From NCBI GenBank assembly GCA_964475685.1, contig CAYYXP010000068.1:3734-67733 (forward strand): 64,000 bases of DNA, written 5' to 3'. Both the position numbers and the translations under genes were made by a program. This DNA comes from CAVVWJ01 sp964475685. GTDB taxonomy: Bacteria; Gemmatimonadota; Gemmatimonadetes; Gemmatimonadales; GWC2-71-9. The first letter of the stretch is position 1; every line of letters starts with the position of its first letter. Below the pieces are notes generated by a model. That model did no database searches and was not told where the DNA came from. It worked only from the letters and a program-made list of their open reading frames with translations. This document shows positions 47,721-56,537 of the stretch, piece by piece.

Positions 47721-49009
47721 CGGTCGACCTCCCCCATCACGATGTCCACGCTCGCGTTGATGGCGATGACGTCGGACAAGAGGGCGCCCTCGCACATCCT
47801 GGGCAGGCTCGCCAGGTTGATGAAGGAGGGCGGCCGGATGCGCCACCGCACCGGCTTGCTGGTGCCGTCCGAGACGAGGTACGTCCCCAGCTCGCCCTTG
47901 GGATTCTCCACCCCCATGTATGCCTCGCCCACCGGCGGCTTGACCCCTTCCATGACCTGCTTGAAGTGGAAGATCATCGCTTCCATGTCACTCATCGCGC
48001 GGGACTTGGGCGGCAGGATGACCCGCGGATCGTCCACGTTGATCGGGGCGCCCTGGAGAAGAGAGAGCCGGTCGAGCGCCTGCTCGAGGATGCGGTTGGA
48101 CTGGGTCATCTCCTCGAGCCGCACGCGATAGCGGTCGTAGATGTCGCCGTGCTCGCCGACGGGGACGTCGAAGTCGTAGGTCTCGTAATCGAGGTATGGG
48201 CGGTCCTTCCGCACGTCGTAGTCCACGCCGCTCGCCCGCAGCATCGGTCCCGAGAGCGAGTAGTTGATCGCCTCCTCCGCCGTGAGGGCGCCGACGCCCT
48301 GGGTGCGCCCGATCCAGATGGCGTTCCGGGTGAACATGGTGTCCACCTCGGCCAGCGTCTTGGGGAAGGTCCGGGTGAAGTCGCGGAGGTCCGCCTCGAA
48401 GTCGTCCGGCACGTCCGCCATCATCCCGCCCACACGGGTGAGACTGGTGGTGAGACGCGCGCCGGTCCACTTCTCCTGGAGGTTGTAGATCCGCTCCCGC
48501 TCCTGGAACGACCAGAGGAAGGGCGTGTAGGCGCCGAGGTCGATGCCGGTGGTGCCGAGCCAAACGAGATGCGAGATGATCCGGCTCATCTCGCAGGCGA
48601 TGACGCGCAGCACCCTGCACCTCTCCGGCACCTCAATCCCCATCAGCTTCTCCGCGCCCAGCGCGAAGCCGACGTTGTTGGCCATGGGGGAGAGGTAGTC
48701 GGTGCGGTCGGTGAGGGGGATGATCTGATTGTAGTGCCGGTACTCGCCGAGCTTCTCGAAACCGGAATGGAGGTAGCCGATATGAGGGATGCAGCGCTTG
48801 ACGGTCTCCCCCTCGAGCTCGAGGACGAGTCGGAGGACCCCGTGCGTGGCCGGGTGCTGCGGCCCGATGTTGACCAGCATGTGCTCGGCGCCGAAATCCT
48901 CGTCGAAATGGCGGTCCCGGGGGGCGGCCGACAGGGGGATCCTCGCTGGACGTCCTGCCGCGTCGAGGCCCGGGGTGGCCAGCGCCATTTCCACGGTTCT
49001 GAGGCTCAC
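47717..49009 (-). CDS. nuoD: NADH-quinone oxidoreductase subunit D
   Basis: A 430-residue 49-kDa-type subunit lining the quinone site. NIGPQHPATHGVLRLVLELE, HIGYLHSGFEKLGEYRHYNQ and DRTDYLSPMANNVGF are the hallmark N-terminal motifs, with the quinone-site His in HPATHG; RIRPPSFINLASLPRM is C-terminal. GTG 49009 overlaps the nuoC stop. The first 35 residues before the conserved part are longer than usual. Confidence 0.95.
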   Translation of the reverse strand: MSLRTVEMALATPGLDAAGRPARIPLSAAPRDRHFDEDFGAEHMLVNIGPQHPATHGVLRLVLELEGETVKRCIPHIGYLHSGFEKLGEYRHYNQIIPLTDRTDYLSPMANNVGFALGAEKLMGIEVPERCRVLRVIACEMSRIISHLVWLGTTGIDLGAYTPFLWSFQERERIYNLQEKWTGARLTTSLTRVGGMMADVPDDFEADLRDFTRTFPKTLAEVDTMFTRNAIWIGRTQGVGALTAEEAINYSLSGPMLRASGVDYDVRKDRPYLDYETYDFDVPVGEHGDIYDRYRVRLEEMTQSNRILEQALDRLSLLQGAPINVDDPRVILPPKSRAMSDMEAMIFHFKQVMEGVKPPVGEAYMGVENPKGELGTYLVSDGTSKPVRWRIRPPSFINLASLPRMCEGALLSDVIAINASVDIVMGEVDR

Positions 49010-49623
49010 CGCAGGTACCCCCGCTCTCCGCGGGCCAGGCGCTCGCGCATGTCCGTGGGGAGCTCGTCGAAGGCCTCGGCGATGCTCAGCTCCTCCATGG
49101 AGTAGTGCGCCTCGGGATTGGCGGCGAGCGCCTGCCGGGTCTGTTCGGCCCGGCTGAAGTGCCCTCGGAGGGGAAAGGCCTTCCGCAGTGGGTACCCCTC
49201 GGCGTAGGTCTCCCACATCAGGATCCGCCGCAGGTCGGGGTGGCCCGAGAAGACGACGCCGAACATGTCGTACACCTCGCGCTCGAGCCAGTCCGCCCCT
49301 TTCCACAGGTCCCAGACCGACCGCATCTCCAGCGGTTCCCGCTGCTCCAGCTCGACCTTGACGCGCAGATCCGCCCGCCGCGCGAGGGAGCGCAGCTGGT
49401 AGACGACTTCGAGCGGGCGTTCGGGGTCCCGGTATTCGACGGCGGTGACGTCGGTGAGGTAGTCGAAGCGCTGGCCGGGGGCGTCCTTGAGCCAGGCAAG
49501 TACGTCGTGGGAGCGCTCACGGGCGACGTAGGCGATCGTGTCGCCGCAGGAGACGGCGTGCCGCCCGACGGCGTCCCCGAACTCGGCGCGGAGGGGGGCG
49601 ATCGAGGGTGAGAGCGACGTCAT
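49006..49623 (-). CDS. nuoC: NADH-quinone oxidoreductase subunit C
   Basis: A 205-residue 30-kDa-type subunit of the peripheral arm. DYLTDVTAVEYRD and EREVYDMFGVVFSGHPDLRR are its signatures, followed by GYPLRKAFPL. It is a separate gene, not fused to nuoD. The ATG overlaps the nuoB stop by 4 bp. Confidence 0.95.
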   Translation of the reverse strand: MTSLSPSIAPLRAEFGDAVGRHAVSCGDTIAYVARERSHDVLAWLKDAPGQRFDYLTDVTAVEYRDPERPLEVVYQLRSLARRADLRVKVELEQREPLEMRSVWDLWKGADWLEREVYDMFGVVFSGHPDLRRILMWETYAEGYPLRKAFPLRGHFSRAEQTRQALAANPEAHYSMEELSIAEAFDELPTDMRERLARGERGYLR

Positions 49624-50228
49624 GACGTGCGGGTCTGGTGCACCGAGTTCCCGAACGGCTCGCTCAGTTCATCCACCCGTTCCGCCGGGAGGAAGAGCCC
49701 GGAGGGCCCGACCAACTTCTCCTCGCGGAGAAGATCGTCGTCAATGCTCTCCCCCATGATCTTCTTCTGGAGGAGCCGGATTCCGTAGATGAGACCCTCC
49801 GGCCGCGGCGGGCAGCCGGGGACGTAGACGTCCACCGGAATGATGGTGTCGATCCCCTGCACCATCGCGTAGTTGTCGAAGATGCCGCCCGAGGACGCGC
49901 AGGCCCCCATCGAGATGGCCCACTTCGGCTGGGGCATCTGGTCCCAGATCCGGCGAATGACCGGAGCGAGCTTGAAGGGGAGGCGGCCGGCACAGATGAG
50001 CACGTCGGCCTGGCGCGGGGAGAAGCTCATCCGTTCCATTCCGAAGCGGGCCAGATCGAACCGGCTCGCGGCGGCGGCCATGAACTCGATGGCGCAGCAG
50101 GCGGTGCCGAAGGGCATCGGCCAGAGCGAGTTACTGCGGGCCCAGTTGGTCAGGAAGTCGAGGCGGGTGGTTACCCAGTTGGGGGAGACCGATGAAACGG
50201 TCGTACCCTCGGAACGTAGGGGACTCAA
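49620..50228 (-). CDS. nuoB: NADH-quinone oxidoreductase subunit B
   Basis: A 202-residue subunit carrying terminal cluster N2 by the tandem Cys44-Cys45, Cys110 and Cys139 (GTACCAIEF, SMGACASSGG, VPGCPPRPEG). No ATG lies near the conserved start: TTG 50228 overlaps the nuoA stop (TTGA), and GTG 50234 two codons earlier is the alternative. The tail after about residue 155 is longer than in minimal NuoB. Confidence 0.95.
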   Translation of the reverse strand: MSPLRSEGTTVSSVSPNWVTTRLDFLTNWARSNSLWPMPFGTACCAIEFMAAAASRFDLARFGMERMSFSPRQADVLICAGRLPFKLAPVIRRIWDQMPQPKWAISMGACASSGGIFDNYAMVQGIDTIIPVDVYVPGCPPRPEGLIYGIRLLQKKIMGESIDDDLLREEKLVGPSGLFLPAERVDELSEPFGNSVHQTRTS

Positions 50229-50590
50229 TCCCACTGGAGGGCCCCCCGCTTCCAGATGTAGACGTACCCCACGGCAAGAATGACGACGAAGACGAGCATT
50301 TCGATGATCAGGAGGCCGGCGATGTCGCCCATCTGGCGGAAGGCCACGGCCCACGGAATCATGAAGACCGTCTCGATGTCGAAGATGATAAAGAGCATGG
50401 CCACGAGGTAGAACTTGACCGAGAACCGCTCCCTTGCCGTCCCCAGCACCGGCATGCCCGACTCGTACGGCGCGATCTTGGTCGGGGTGCGGCGGTAGGT
50501 GGAGAGGAGATGGGAAGCCCCCAACATCAGGATCGCGTTTGCGACCACGAAAGCGATCAGGATCAGGAGCGGGATGTAGGGTTGAAGCAT
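50225..50590 (-). CDS. nuoA: NADH-quinone oxidoreductase subunit A
   Basis: A 121-residue three-helix subunit. KIAPYESGMPVLGTARERF (the conserved acidic loop near the quinone site) and FYLVAMLFIIFDIETVFMIP are diagnostic. It is the first gene of the 14-gene nuo operon, with a predicted promoter and palindrome directly upstream. Confidence 0.96.
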   Translation of the reverse strand: MLQPYIPLLILIAFVVANAILMLGASHLLSTYRRTPTKIAPYESGMPVLGTARERFSVKFYLVAMLFIIFDIETVFMIPWAVAFRQMGDIAGLLIIEMLVFVVILAVGYVYIWKRGALQWD

Positions 50591-50605
50591 GAGGGCGGTG
50601 CTTTC

Positions 50606-50619
50606 GTGAAAAGTTTCAC
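50606..50619. promoter_or_regulatory. GTGAAA-AG-TTTCAC palindrome upstream of nuoA
   Basis: A perfect 6-bp inverted repeat with a two-base centre. A further GTGAA half-site lies at 50627-50631, spaced so that TTCAC/GTGAA again forms an inverted pair. It sits between the predicted nuoA promoter and the nuoA start codon, a position suited to an operator or a small leader structure. The regulator is not identifiable. Confidence 0.45.
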
Positions 50620-50629
50620 TTACGGCGTG

Positions 50630-50658
50630 AAGTTAACCGCCCCGGAAAGGTGTTTCAA
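50630..50658 (-). promoter_or_regulatory. Predicted promoter of the nuo operon
   Basis: TTGAAA (50658-50653), 17-base spacer, TAACTT (50635-50630) on the minus strand. Transcription would start near 50623, leaving a leader of about 33 bases that contains the GTGAAA palindrome. Confidence 0.5.
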
Positions 50659-50669
50659 CCCGGACCCGC

Positions 50670-50675
50670 TATATT
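50670..50675 (+). promoter_or_regulatory. Possible -10 box for dcd
   Basis: TATATT lies about 73 bases upstream of the dcd ATG in the divergent nuoA/dcd region (50591-50748). No good -35 box is found at 15-19 bases, so this is tentative. Confidence 0.3.
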
Positions 50676-50748
50676 CCCCGCCGTTCGTGGGGCAGGCGTC
50701 CGGGGCGCCGGCCGCCGGGGCCCGGTTCCTCCGTTCCGCCGAGGCGTG

Positions 50749-51327
50749 ATGTCCATCAAGTCCGACCGCTGGATCAGACGGATGGCCCGCGAGCGCGGGA
50801 TGATCGACCCGTTCGTCGAGCGACAGGTGCGCGAGGTGGACGCGCGGGGCCGTCGGGTCATCTCCTACGGCGTGTCGAGCTACGGCTATGACATGCGGGT
50901 GGCGCCGGAGTTCAAGATCTTCACCAATGTGCTCAGCGCCGTGGTGGACCCGAAGGAGTTCGATTCGCGGTCCCTCGTCGAGTTCGAGGGGGACGTCTGT
51001 ATCGTGCCGCCGAACAGCTTCGCTCTGGCCCGCAGTGTCGAGTATTTCCGCATTCCCCGCGAGGTGCTCACGATCTGCGTGGGGAAGAGCACCTACGCCC
51101 GCTGTGGAATCATCACCAACGTGACGCCCTTCGAACCGGAGTGGGAGGGCAACGTCACCCTCGAGATCTCCAATACCACGCCGTTGCCGGCCAAGATCTA
51201 CGCCAACGAAGGCATCTGCCAGGTGCTCTTCTTCGAAGCCGATGCCGACGACCTCTGCGAAGTCAGTTACGCGGACAAGGCCGGCAAATACCAGCGCCAG
51301 ACCGGCGTGACCCTTCCGAAGCTCTAG
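50749..51327 (+). CDS. dcd: dCTP deaminase
   Basis: A 192-residue trimeric enzyme giving dUTP from dCTP for thymidylate synthesis. RVISYGVSSYGYDMRVAPEF starts the fold; GKSTYARCG supplies Ser114 and Arg118, and the catalytic Glu139 lies in NVTLEISNTT. Some Dcd proteins also hydrolyse the product dUTP; the sequence does not settle this. ATG 50749 has GAGG four bases upstream; the longer frame from 50650 is rejected. Confidence 0.95.
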   Translation: MSIKSDRWIRRMARERGMIDPFVERQVREVDARGRRVISYGVSSYGYDMRVAPEFKIFTNVLSAVVDPKEFDSRSLVEFEGDVCIVPPNSFALARSVEYFRIPREVLTICVGKSTYARCGIITNVTPFEPEWEGNVTLEISNTTPLPAKIYANEGICQVLFFEADADDLCEVSYADKAGKYQRQTGVTLPKL

Positions 51328-51352
51328 GCCGCCGACCCCGACCGGATCCTCG

Positions 51353-53344
51353 ATGCGACACCCGGTATTCCTGGCGGTGCTCATCGCCTCGCCGCTCCTC
51401 GCCCAGCAACCCGCTTCACCGGCCGCGCCATCCGTCGCCCTGCGCCCGCCCGTGGCCGACACCGGGGTCTTCAGCCCCCTGGCGCTCCCGCCGGCCACGG
51501 ACACACGCAGCGCGACCGGGGCACCCGGGCCCCGCTACTGGCAGCAGCGGGCCGACTATGCCATCAAGGCGACGCTCGACACCGCGACGCAACGCCTGAC
51601 CGGGTCCGAGGTGGTCCGCTACACGAACAATTCGCCGGACACACTTCGCTTCGTCTGGATGCAGGTTGACCAGAACCTCTTTCGGCCGGGGAGCATGGGT
51701 TCCCTGCTCTTCGCATCCGAGAACCGCTTCGGCCGCACCGGCCTCCAGGATGGGATCGAGATCCGGAGCATCGCCCAGGCCGCGGCCGCTCCATCGGCCA
51801 GGTCGGCCGGGAGGAAGGGGGCGTCCGCCGCCGCGGGCAAGCCCATCCCGCTCACCTCCCGGGTGGACGACACCATGATGTACGTGGAGCTCGCCACGCC
51901 GCTGGCGCCGGGTGCGACCACGCTTCTCGACCTCACCTGGGACTTCCACATTCCGGAACATGGCGCGGACCGGATGGGGCGCGACGGCAGCCTCTACGAG
52001 ATCGCCCAGTGGTACCCGCGGATGGCGGTCTACGACGACGTCCACGGGTGGAATACCGACCAGTACCTGGGCCAGGGCGAGTTCTACCTGGAGTACGGCG
52101 ACATCGACTACGAGGTGACGCTCCCGGCCGGCTACATCGTGGCCGGCACCGGCACCCTCCAGAACCCCTCCGAGGTTCTCACCGCTGTCCAGCGGTCGAG
52201 GCTGGCCGCCGCGATCAAGTCCGACAGCACCGTCGCGATCGTCACCGCCGAGGAGCTGAGCTCCGGCGCGGCGCGCCCCCGACGCGACGGGACGCTCACC
52301 TGGCGCTTCCGCGCGGAGCGTGTGCGTGACGCCGTCTGGGCCGCGTCACCCGACTACCTGTGGGACGCCTCGGGCTGGGATGGTACCCTCGTCCAGGCCT
52401 ATTACCGACCGTCCGCCGTCGAGACCTGGCGGGACGCGGCCCGGATGAGCCGATTCTCCATCCAGGAGTACAGCACCCGCTGGTTCCGGTATCCCTATCC
52501 GCAGATCTCCGCGGTCGAGGGCCCGATCTCGGGCATGGAGTATCCGATGGTGGCGATGGAAGCGAGGAGCAACGACGGGAACGGGCTTTACAGCGTCATC
52601 ACCCATGAGATCGGGCACATGTGGTATCCCATGGTCGTCGGCTCGGACGAGCGCCGTTATGCCTGGATGGACGAGGGGTTCGACACCTTCATCAACACCT
52701 TCTCCGAGGAAGGGTACTGGAACCGGGACGACACGCCGGAGCGGCGCAGGGAGTCGGGCTTCGTCACGGGGCTCGACCAGTCGCCCGCCGCGCAACCGAT
52801 CATGACGCCGGCCAACCGGTACCTGAGCAACAGCAATCTGGGCAGCCTGGCGTACGTGAAGCCGTCGCTCATGCTCCTCGCGCTCCGCAACAAGGTGCTC
52901 GGGCCCGAGGTGTTCGACCGATCGTTCCGGGAGTACACCCGGCGGTGGGCGTTCAAGCATCCCCAGCCCGCCGACTTCTTCCGGACGATCGAGCAGGTGT
53001 CGGGCCGCGACCTGTCGTGGTTCTGGCGGAGTTTCTTCCTCACGACCGCAGCGCTCGACCAATCCGTCGAGTCGGTGAGGGAAACGGCGGATGGCGCGGC
53101 GCTGGTTTCGCTGCGCAATCTGGGAACCGCCGTGATGCCGGTGGAGCTCCTGCTCACCGCGGACGACGGAACCACGAATCTCGTGCGGCTTCCGGTGGAG
53201 ATCTGGTACCGCGGCAATCGGTACATCTACCGGGTGCCACCCGGCAGGCACTTGGTCGCTGCACGGGTCAATCCCGATGGCGCCTTCCCTGACGTGAATC
53301 CCTCGAACGATGCCTGGCAGTCATCGACCGCCTCGACGCATTGA
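51353..53344 (+). CDS. Secreted M1-family metallopeptidase, copy A
   Basis: A 663-residue exported gluzincin. Residues 1-18 form a signal peptide (FLAVLIASPLLA). Zinc site: His418-Glu419-x-x-His422 (HEIGHMW) and Glu441 (WMDEGF), exactly 18 residues apart as in M1. ISGMEYPM is the GxMEN-like substrate motif. The N-terminal beta domain contains TGAPGPRYWQQRADY; a beta-sandwich follows the catalytic domain. It lies 25 bases after dcd and 28 bases before a paralogue. Peptide scavenging in the periplasm or outside the cell is likely. Confidence 0.92.
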   Translation: MRHPVFLAVLIASPLLAQQPASPAAPSVALRPPVADTGVFSPLALPPATDTRSATGAPGPRYWQQRADYAIKATLDTATQRLTGSEVVRYTNNSPDTLRFVWMQVDQNLFRPGSMGSLLFASENRFGRTGLQDGIEIRSIAQAAAAPSARSAGRKGASAAAGKPIPLTSRVDDTMMYVELATPLAPGATTLLDLTWDFHIPEHGADRMGRDGSLYEIAQWYPRMAVYDDVHGWNTDQYLGQGEFYLEYGDIDYEVTLPAGYIVAGTGTLQNPSEVLTAVQRSRLAAAIKSDSTVAIVTAEELSSGAARPRRDGTLTWRFRAERVRDAVWAASPDYLWDASGWDGTLVQAYYRPSAVETWRDAARMSRFSIQEYSTRWFRYPYPQISAVEGPISGMEYPMVAMEARSNDGNGLYSVITHEIGHMWYPMVVGSDERRYAWMDEGFDTFINTFSEEGYWNRDDTPERRRESGFVTGLDQSPAAQPIMTPANRYLSNSNLGSLAYVKPSLMLLALRNKVLGPEVFDRSFREYTRRWAFKHPQPADFFRTIEQVSGRDLSWFWRSFFLTTAALDQSVESVRETADGAALVSLRNLGTAVMPVELLLTADDGTTNLVRLPVEIWYRGNRYIYRVPPGRHLVAARVNPDGAFPDVNPSNDAWQSSTASTH

Positions 53345-53372
53345 GCCGCCCCACTCTCCCGTAGGAATCACC

Positions 53373-55367
53373 ATGCGCGCACGTCTTGCACTGTTTCTCC
53401 TGGGTTCCCTGCCCGCCGGACTCCATGCCCAACAGCCGTCCGCCCCGCCCGGCGCGTCACTCAACTCCGAACCCGGAGATCCCTCCCCGTTCCGTCGCCT
53501 TCAGCTCGCACCGCCGAACGGGGTGCGAAGCGCGAACGGCGCTCCCGGCCCGGGCTACTGGCAGCAGCGGGCGGACTACGTCATCCGCGCGACGCTCGAC
53601 ACGGCGAACAGGAGGGTGCGTGGCGAGGAAACGATCACCTACACGAACAACTCGCCCGACACTCTCCGCTTCGTGTGGCTCCAGGTGGACCAGAACCTCT
53701 TTACCGACACCAGCCGCGGCGTCACCATGTTCGGTGCCGTCCCTGGCTCGGGCCCCACAGTTGCCGGTGCCAAGCCTGCCAGCAGCTCTGAGATGGGTGT
53801 CCGCATTCTCAGCGTCGCCCAGCCGGCGAGTGCGCCCAAGAAAGGCAAGTCCGCCGGCGAGGCGACCAGCCTCCGGTACATGGTGAACGGCACCGTCATG
53901 CGGGTGGACCTGCTCCAGCCGATGCCGCCCAAGGGGAAGCAGCAGCTCGAGCTCGCCTGGTCCTTTCCCCTCCCCTCCAGCCCCAACCGCATGGGGGTCG
54001 AGGATATAGACGGAAGCACGGTCTTCGAGGTGGCGCAGTGGTATCCCCGGCTGGCGGTGTACGACGACGTGCGTGGCTGGAATACCGAGCAGTACTATGG
54101 CCGCGGCGAGTTCTACCTCGAGTACGGCAGCTTCGACGTGAGCCTCACGGTGCCAGCCGATATGCTCGTCGCCGCCACGGGTACGCTGCGAAACCCGGAC
54201 GAGGTGCTGACCGCGGCCCAGCGTGCGCGGCTCGAGCGCGCGCGCACCAGCAACCAGACGGTTGTCATTCGAGGCAAGGACGAGATTGGTGACCCCGCCT
54301 CGCGGCCCCCGACGACCTACCCCACCTTCACCTGGCGGTTCACTGCCGACAGCGTCCGCGATTTTGCCTGGGCGGCGGCACGGCACTTCATCTGGGACGC
54401 GGTCGGCGTGAACGGCGGGCGGACACTGGCGATGAGCTTCTATCCCCCGTCGGCCGAGCCGGCGTGGAAGGAGGCGAGCCAGTACGCCAAGTTCGCCATC
54501 GAGAACTACTCGCAGCAGTGGGTCCCCTACCCCTATCCCTACGCCATCAACGTGAACGGCATCGAAGGCGGGATGGAGTACCCCATGATCGTCTTCTGCC
54601 GCGAGCGGGTGGATCCGGTGGCGCTCTACAGCGTGACCGACCATGAGTTCGGCCACAACTGGTTTCCCATGCTCGTGGGGAGCAACGAGCGGCTGTATGG
54701 ATGGATGGACGAAGGATTCAACAGTTTCATGAACCACTACAACTTCCCCAAGCGGTGGCCGGACAAGCCGCTGCCAGCTTCCCGGGGACTACAGGAGACT
54801 TACCTCAAGAACGCGCTATCGGGCCAGGAACAGCCGATCATGATCCCGGCCGACCGGAGCCTGACCAGCGAGAACTGGCGCCAGGCGCTGTACAACAAGC
54901 CGGCCGTCGGGCTGGTGCTGCTCCGCGAGCATATCACCTCGCCGGAGCGGTTCGACCCGGTCTTCCGCGAGTACATCCGGCGCTGGGCGTTCAAGCATCC
55001 CACGCCGGCGGATTTTTTCCGGACGATGGAGGACGGGCTCGGCGAGGACCTCAGCTGGTTCTGGCGGTCCTGGTTCCATACTACCGAGCAGCTCGACCAG
55101 GCGGTGGACTCCGTCACTCTCTCCGACTCCGCCGCGGTCGCGTCGCGGGTGTTTCTGCGGAACGCCGGGCAGATGCCGATGCCGGTCGAGCTCTCCCTCC
55201 TCATGGATGACGGGAGCACGCGGCGCCTTTCGCTTCCCGTGGAAATCTGGTTCCGGGGCAACCGCTTTACCGCGGCCATTCCGGGGCCCAGCAGGGTGAA
55301 ATCGGTGACAATCGATCCGGACGGATGGTACCCGGATGTGAAGCGGGACAACAACAAGTGGCCGTGA
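53373..55367 (+). CDS. Secreted M1-family metallopeptidase, copy B (tandem paralogue)
   Basis: A 664-residue paralogue of the preceding gene. Signal peptide at 1-19 (LALFLLGSLPAGLHA); start ATG 53373 has AGGA upstream, the frame from 53310 being longer without support. Zinc site His424-Glu425-x-x-His428 (HEFGHNW) and Glu447 (WMDEGF). GIEGGMEYPM is the substrate motif. NGAPGPGYWQQRADY matches copy A nearly residue for residue, showing tandem duplication followed by divergence. Its stop codon lies in the stem of a hairpin shared with the convergent gene. Confidence 0.92.
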   Translation: MRARLALFLLGSLPAGLHAQQPSAPPGASLNSEPGDPSPFRRLQLAPPNGVRSANGAPGPGYWQQRADYVIRATLDTANRRVRGEETITYTNNSPDTLRFVWLQVDQNLFTDTSRGVTMFGAVPGSGPTVAGAKPASSSEMGVRILSVAQPASAPKKGKSAGEATSLRYMVNGTVMRVDLLQPMPPKGKQQLELAWSFPLPSSPNRMGVEDIDGSTVFEVAQWYPRLAVYDDVRGWNTEQYYGRGEFYLEYGSFDVSLTVPADMLVAATGTLRNPDEVLTAAQRARLERARTSNQTVVIRGKDEIGDPASRPPTTYPTFTWRFTADSVRDFAWAAARHFIWDAVGVNGGRTLAMSFYPPSAEPAWKEASQYAKFAIENYSQQWVPYPYPYAINVNGIEGGMEYPMIVFCRERVDPVALYSVTDHEFGHNWFPMLVGSNERLYGWMDEGFNSFMNHYNFPKRWPDKPLPASRGLQETYLKNALSGQEQPIMIPADRSLTSENWRQALYNKPAVGLVLLREHITSPERFDPVFREYIRRWAFKHPTPADFFRTMEDGLGEDLSWFWRSWFHTTEQLDQAVDSVTLSDSAAVASRVFLRNAGQMPMPVELSLLMDDGSTRRLSLPVEIWFRGNRFTAAIPGPSRVKSVTIDPDGWYPDVKRDNNKWP

Positions 55368-55386
55368 AGGATTCCCCGTTCACGGC
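55361..55386. terminator. Bidirectional terminator-like hairpin
   Basis: GCCGTGAA (55361-55368) and TTCACGGC (55379-55386) form a perfect 8-bp stem with a 10-base loop. Each arm contains the stop codon of one of the two convergent genes. No T-tract follows on either strand, so termination strength is uncertain. Confidence 0.5.
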
Positions 55387-56537
55387 ACCTTCAGTTGCCA
55401 CAGGCCGCTCAGCATGTCGATCGCGTAGAGTGATCCGCCGGCCAGCTGGACACCCCATACGTAGGTGTTGCCGATCCCGCCCGGAGTGATCCGGGCAATG
55501 AGCCGGCCGGACAGATCACCGGAGAGGGTGCCGGAGACGTCGAGGGCCACGACCCCTCCGTTGTAGTAGGCTGCGTAGAGGATCTGTCGTTCCTCGTCCA
55601 TCCAGAAGTTGTGGGTGCCGGCCCCGTCGAGGTGGAAGAAGGCGACCTCCGTGGGGTTCGCCAGATCGGAGATGTCCACGACGTGGATGTCCCCGCTCGA
55701 CACGGAGCCGACGGCGCCCGGTCCCTCCTGCCCGATGAACAGATAGCGGTTCTCCCCGGCCACCGGATTGTGGAACCACCAGCCATTGTGAACCGCTGCT
55801 CCCGCCTTGAGCCCGCCCGTGCTGGTGAGCAGGCGGCCTACCTCGACAGGGGCGCCGGGGAGGCCGGAGCTGATCCCGTTCCCCACGTCGTAGATGATCA
55901 CGCCGGTGTTCCAGGCGAACACGAATGCCAGGCCATCGCGCACGTAGGTGTCGTGGATCCCGTAGGCGGGAGGAATCGGCACCGAGGTCCGGAGCACGAT
56001 CGCCGCGGGGTCGGTGATGTCGTAGATGAGCAATGCCGGCTCCTCGGGATTCTTCGCGGCGAAGACGTAGCGGCGGCCCGCGATCTCGGCGATCGTCGCG
56101 GTGTGGATTCCGGTCGCCACCTGCGCGCTGTCGAGAAGCACGGGCAGGCGGGGGTTCGTGAGGTCGTAGACGAAGAGCCCGGCGTTGGGTCCCCGTTCGG
56201 CGCCGAACACCAGCACCTTGCCGTCGTCGCTCACCTGGACGTCGCTCACGGTCTCTATACCCGGCACAGTGAGGGAATCGAGCAGCGAGGGAGCGCCGCC
56301 GGCACCCCGGAACCAGATGTTCACGACATTGCCGGGGTTTCCGTTTCGGGGGGTCCCACCCCAGGTGCCGGTGTAGACGTAGGAGCCGTGCACCCAGAGG
56401 TCTGAGCTGTAGCGATCCGGGAGGTTGTTCCCTCCCGCCAGTATCTCGAACTCGCCATCCGGGATGGGATGTGGGCCCGCGCCGTCGCCTCCGCCACAGG
56501 CCACGGCGCCGGCGAGGATCCAGAGGGACCGCCTCAC
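55380..56537 (-). CDS. LVIVD-type beta-propeller lipoprotein
   Basis: A 385-residue protein with a lipobox-like AVAC (Cys14) after a short hydrophobic leader, so likely a surface or periplasmic lipoprotein. It consists of about six or seven repeats of 40-50 residues of the LVIVD type: LFVYDLTNPRLPVLLDS, LLIYDITDPAAIVLRTS, IHVVDISDLANPTEVAFF and VVALDVSGTLSG. This repeat builds a beta-propeller. GTG 56537 overlaps the preceding gene (GTGA). Its function is unknown; its operon links it to the outer-membrane-like protein and the sdh genes. Confidence 0.82.
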   Translation of the reverse strand: MRRSLWILAGAVACGGGDGAGPHPIPDGEFEILAGGNNLPDRYSSDLWVHGSYVYTGTWGGTPRNGNPGNVVNIWFRGAGGAPSLLDSLTVPGIETVSDVQVSDDGKVLVFGAERGPNAGLFVYDLTNPRLPVLLDSAQVATGIHTATIAEIAGRRYVFAAKNPEEPALLIYDITDPAAIVLRTSVPIPPAYGIHDTYVRDGLAFVFAWNTGVIIYDVGNGISSGLPGAPVEVGRLLTSTGGLKAGAAVHNGWWFHNPVAGENRYLFIGQEGPGAVGSVSSGDIHVVDISDLANPTEVAFFHLDGAGTHNFWMDEERQILYAAYYNGGVVALDVSGTLSGDLSGRLIARITPGGIGNTYVWGVQLAGGSLYAIDMLSGLWQLKVP

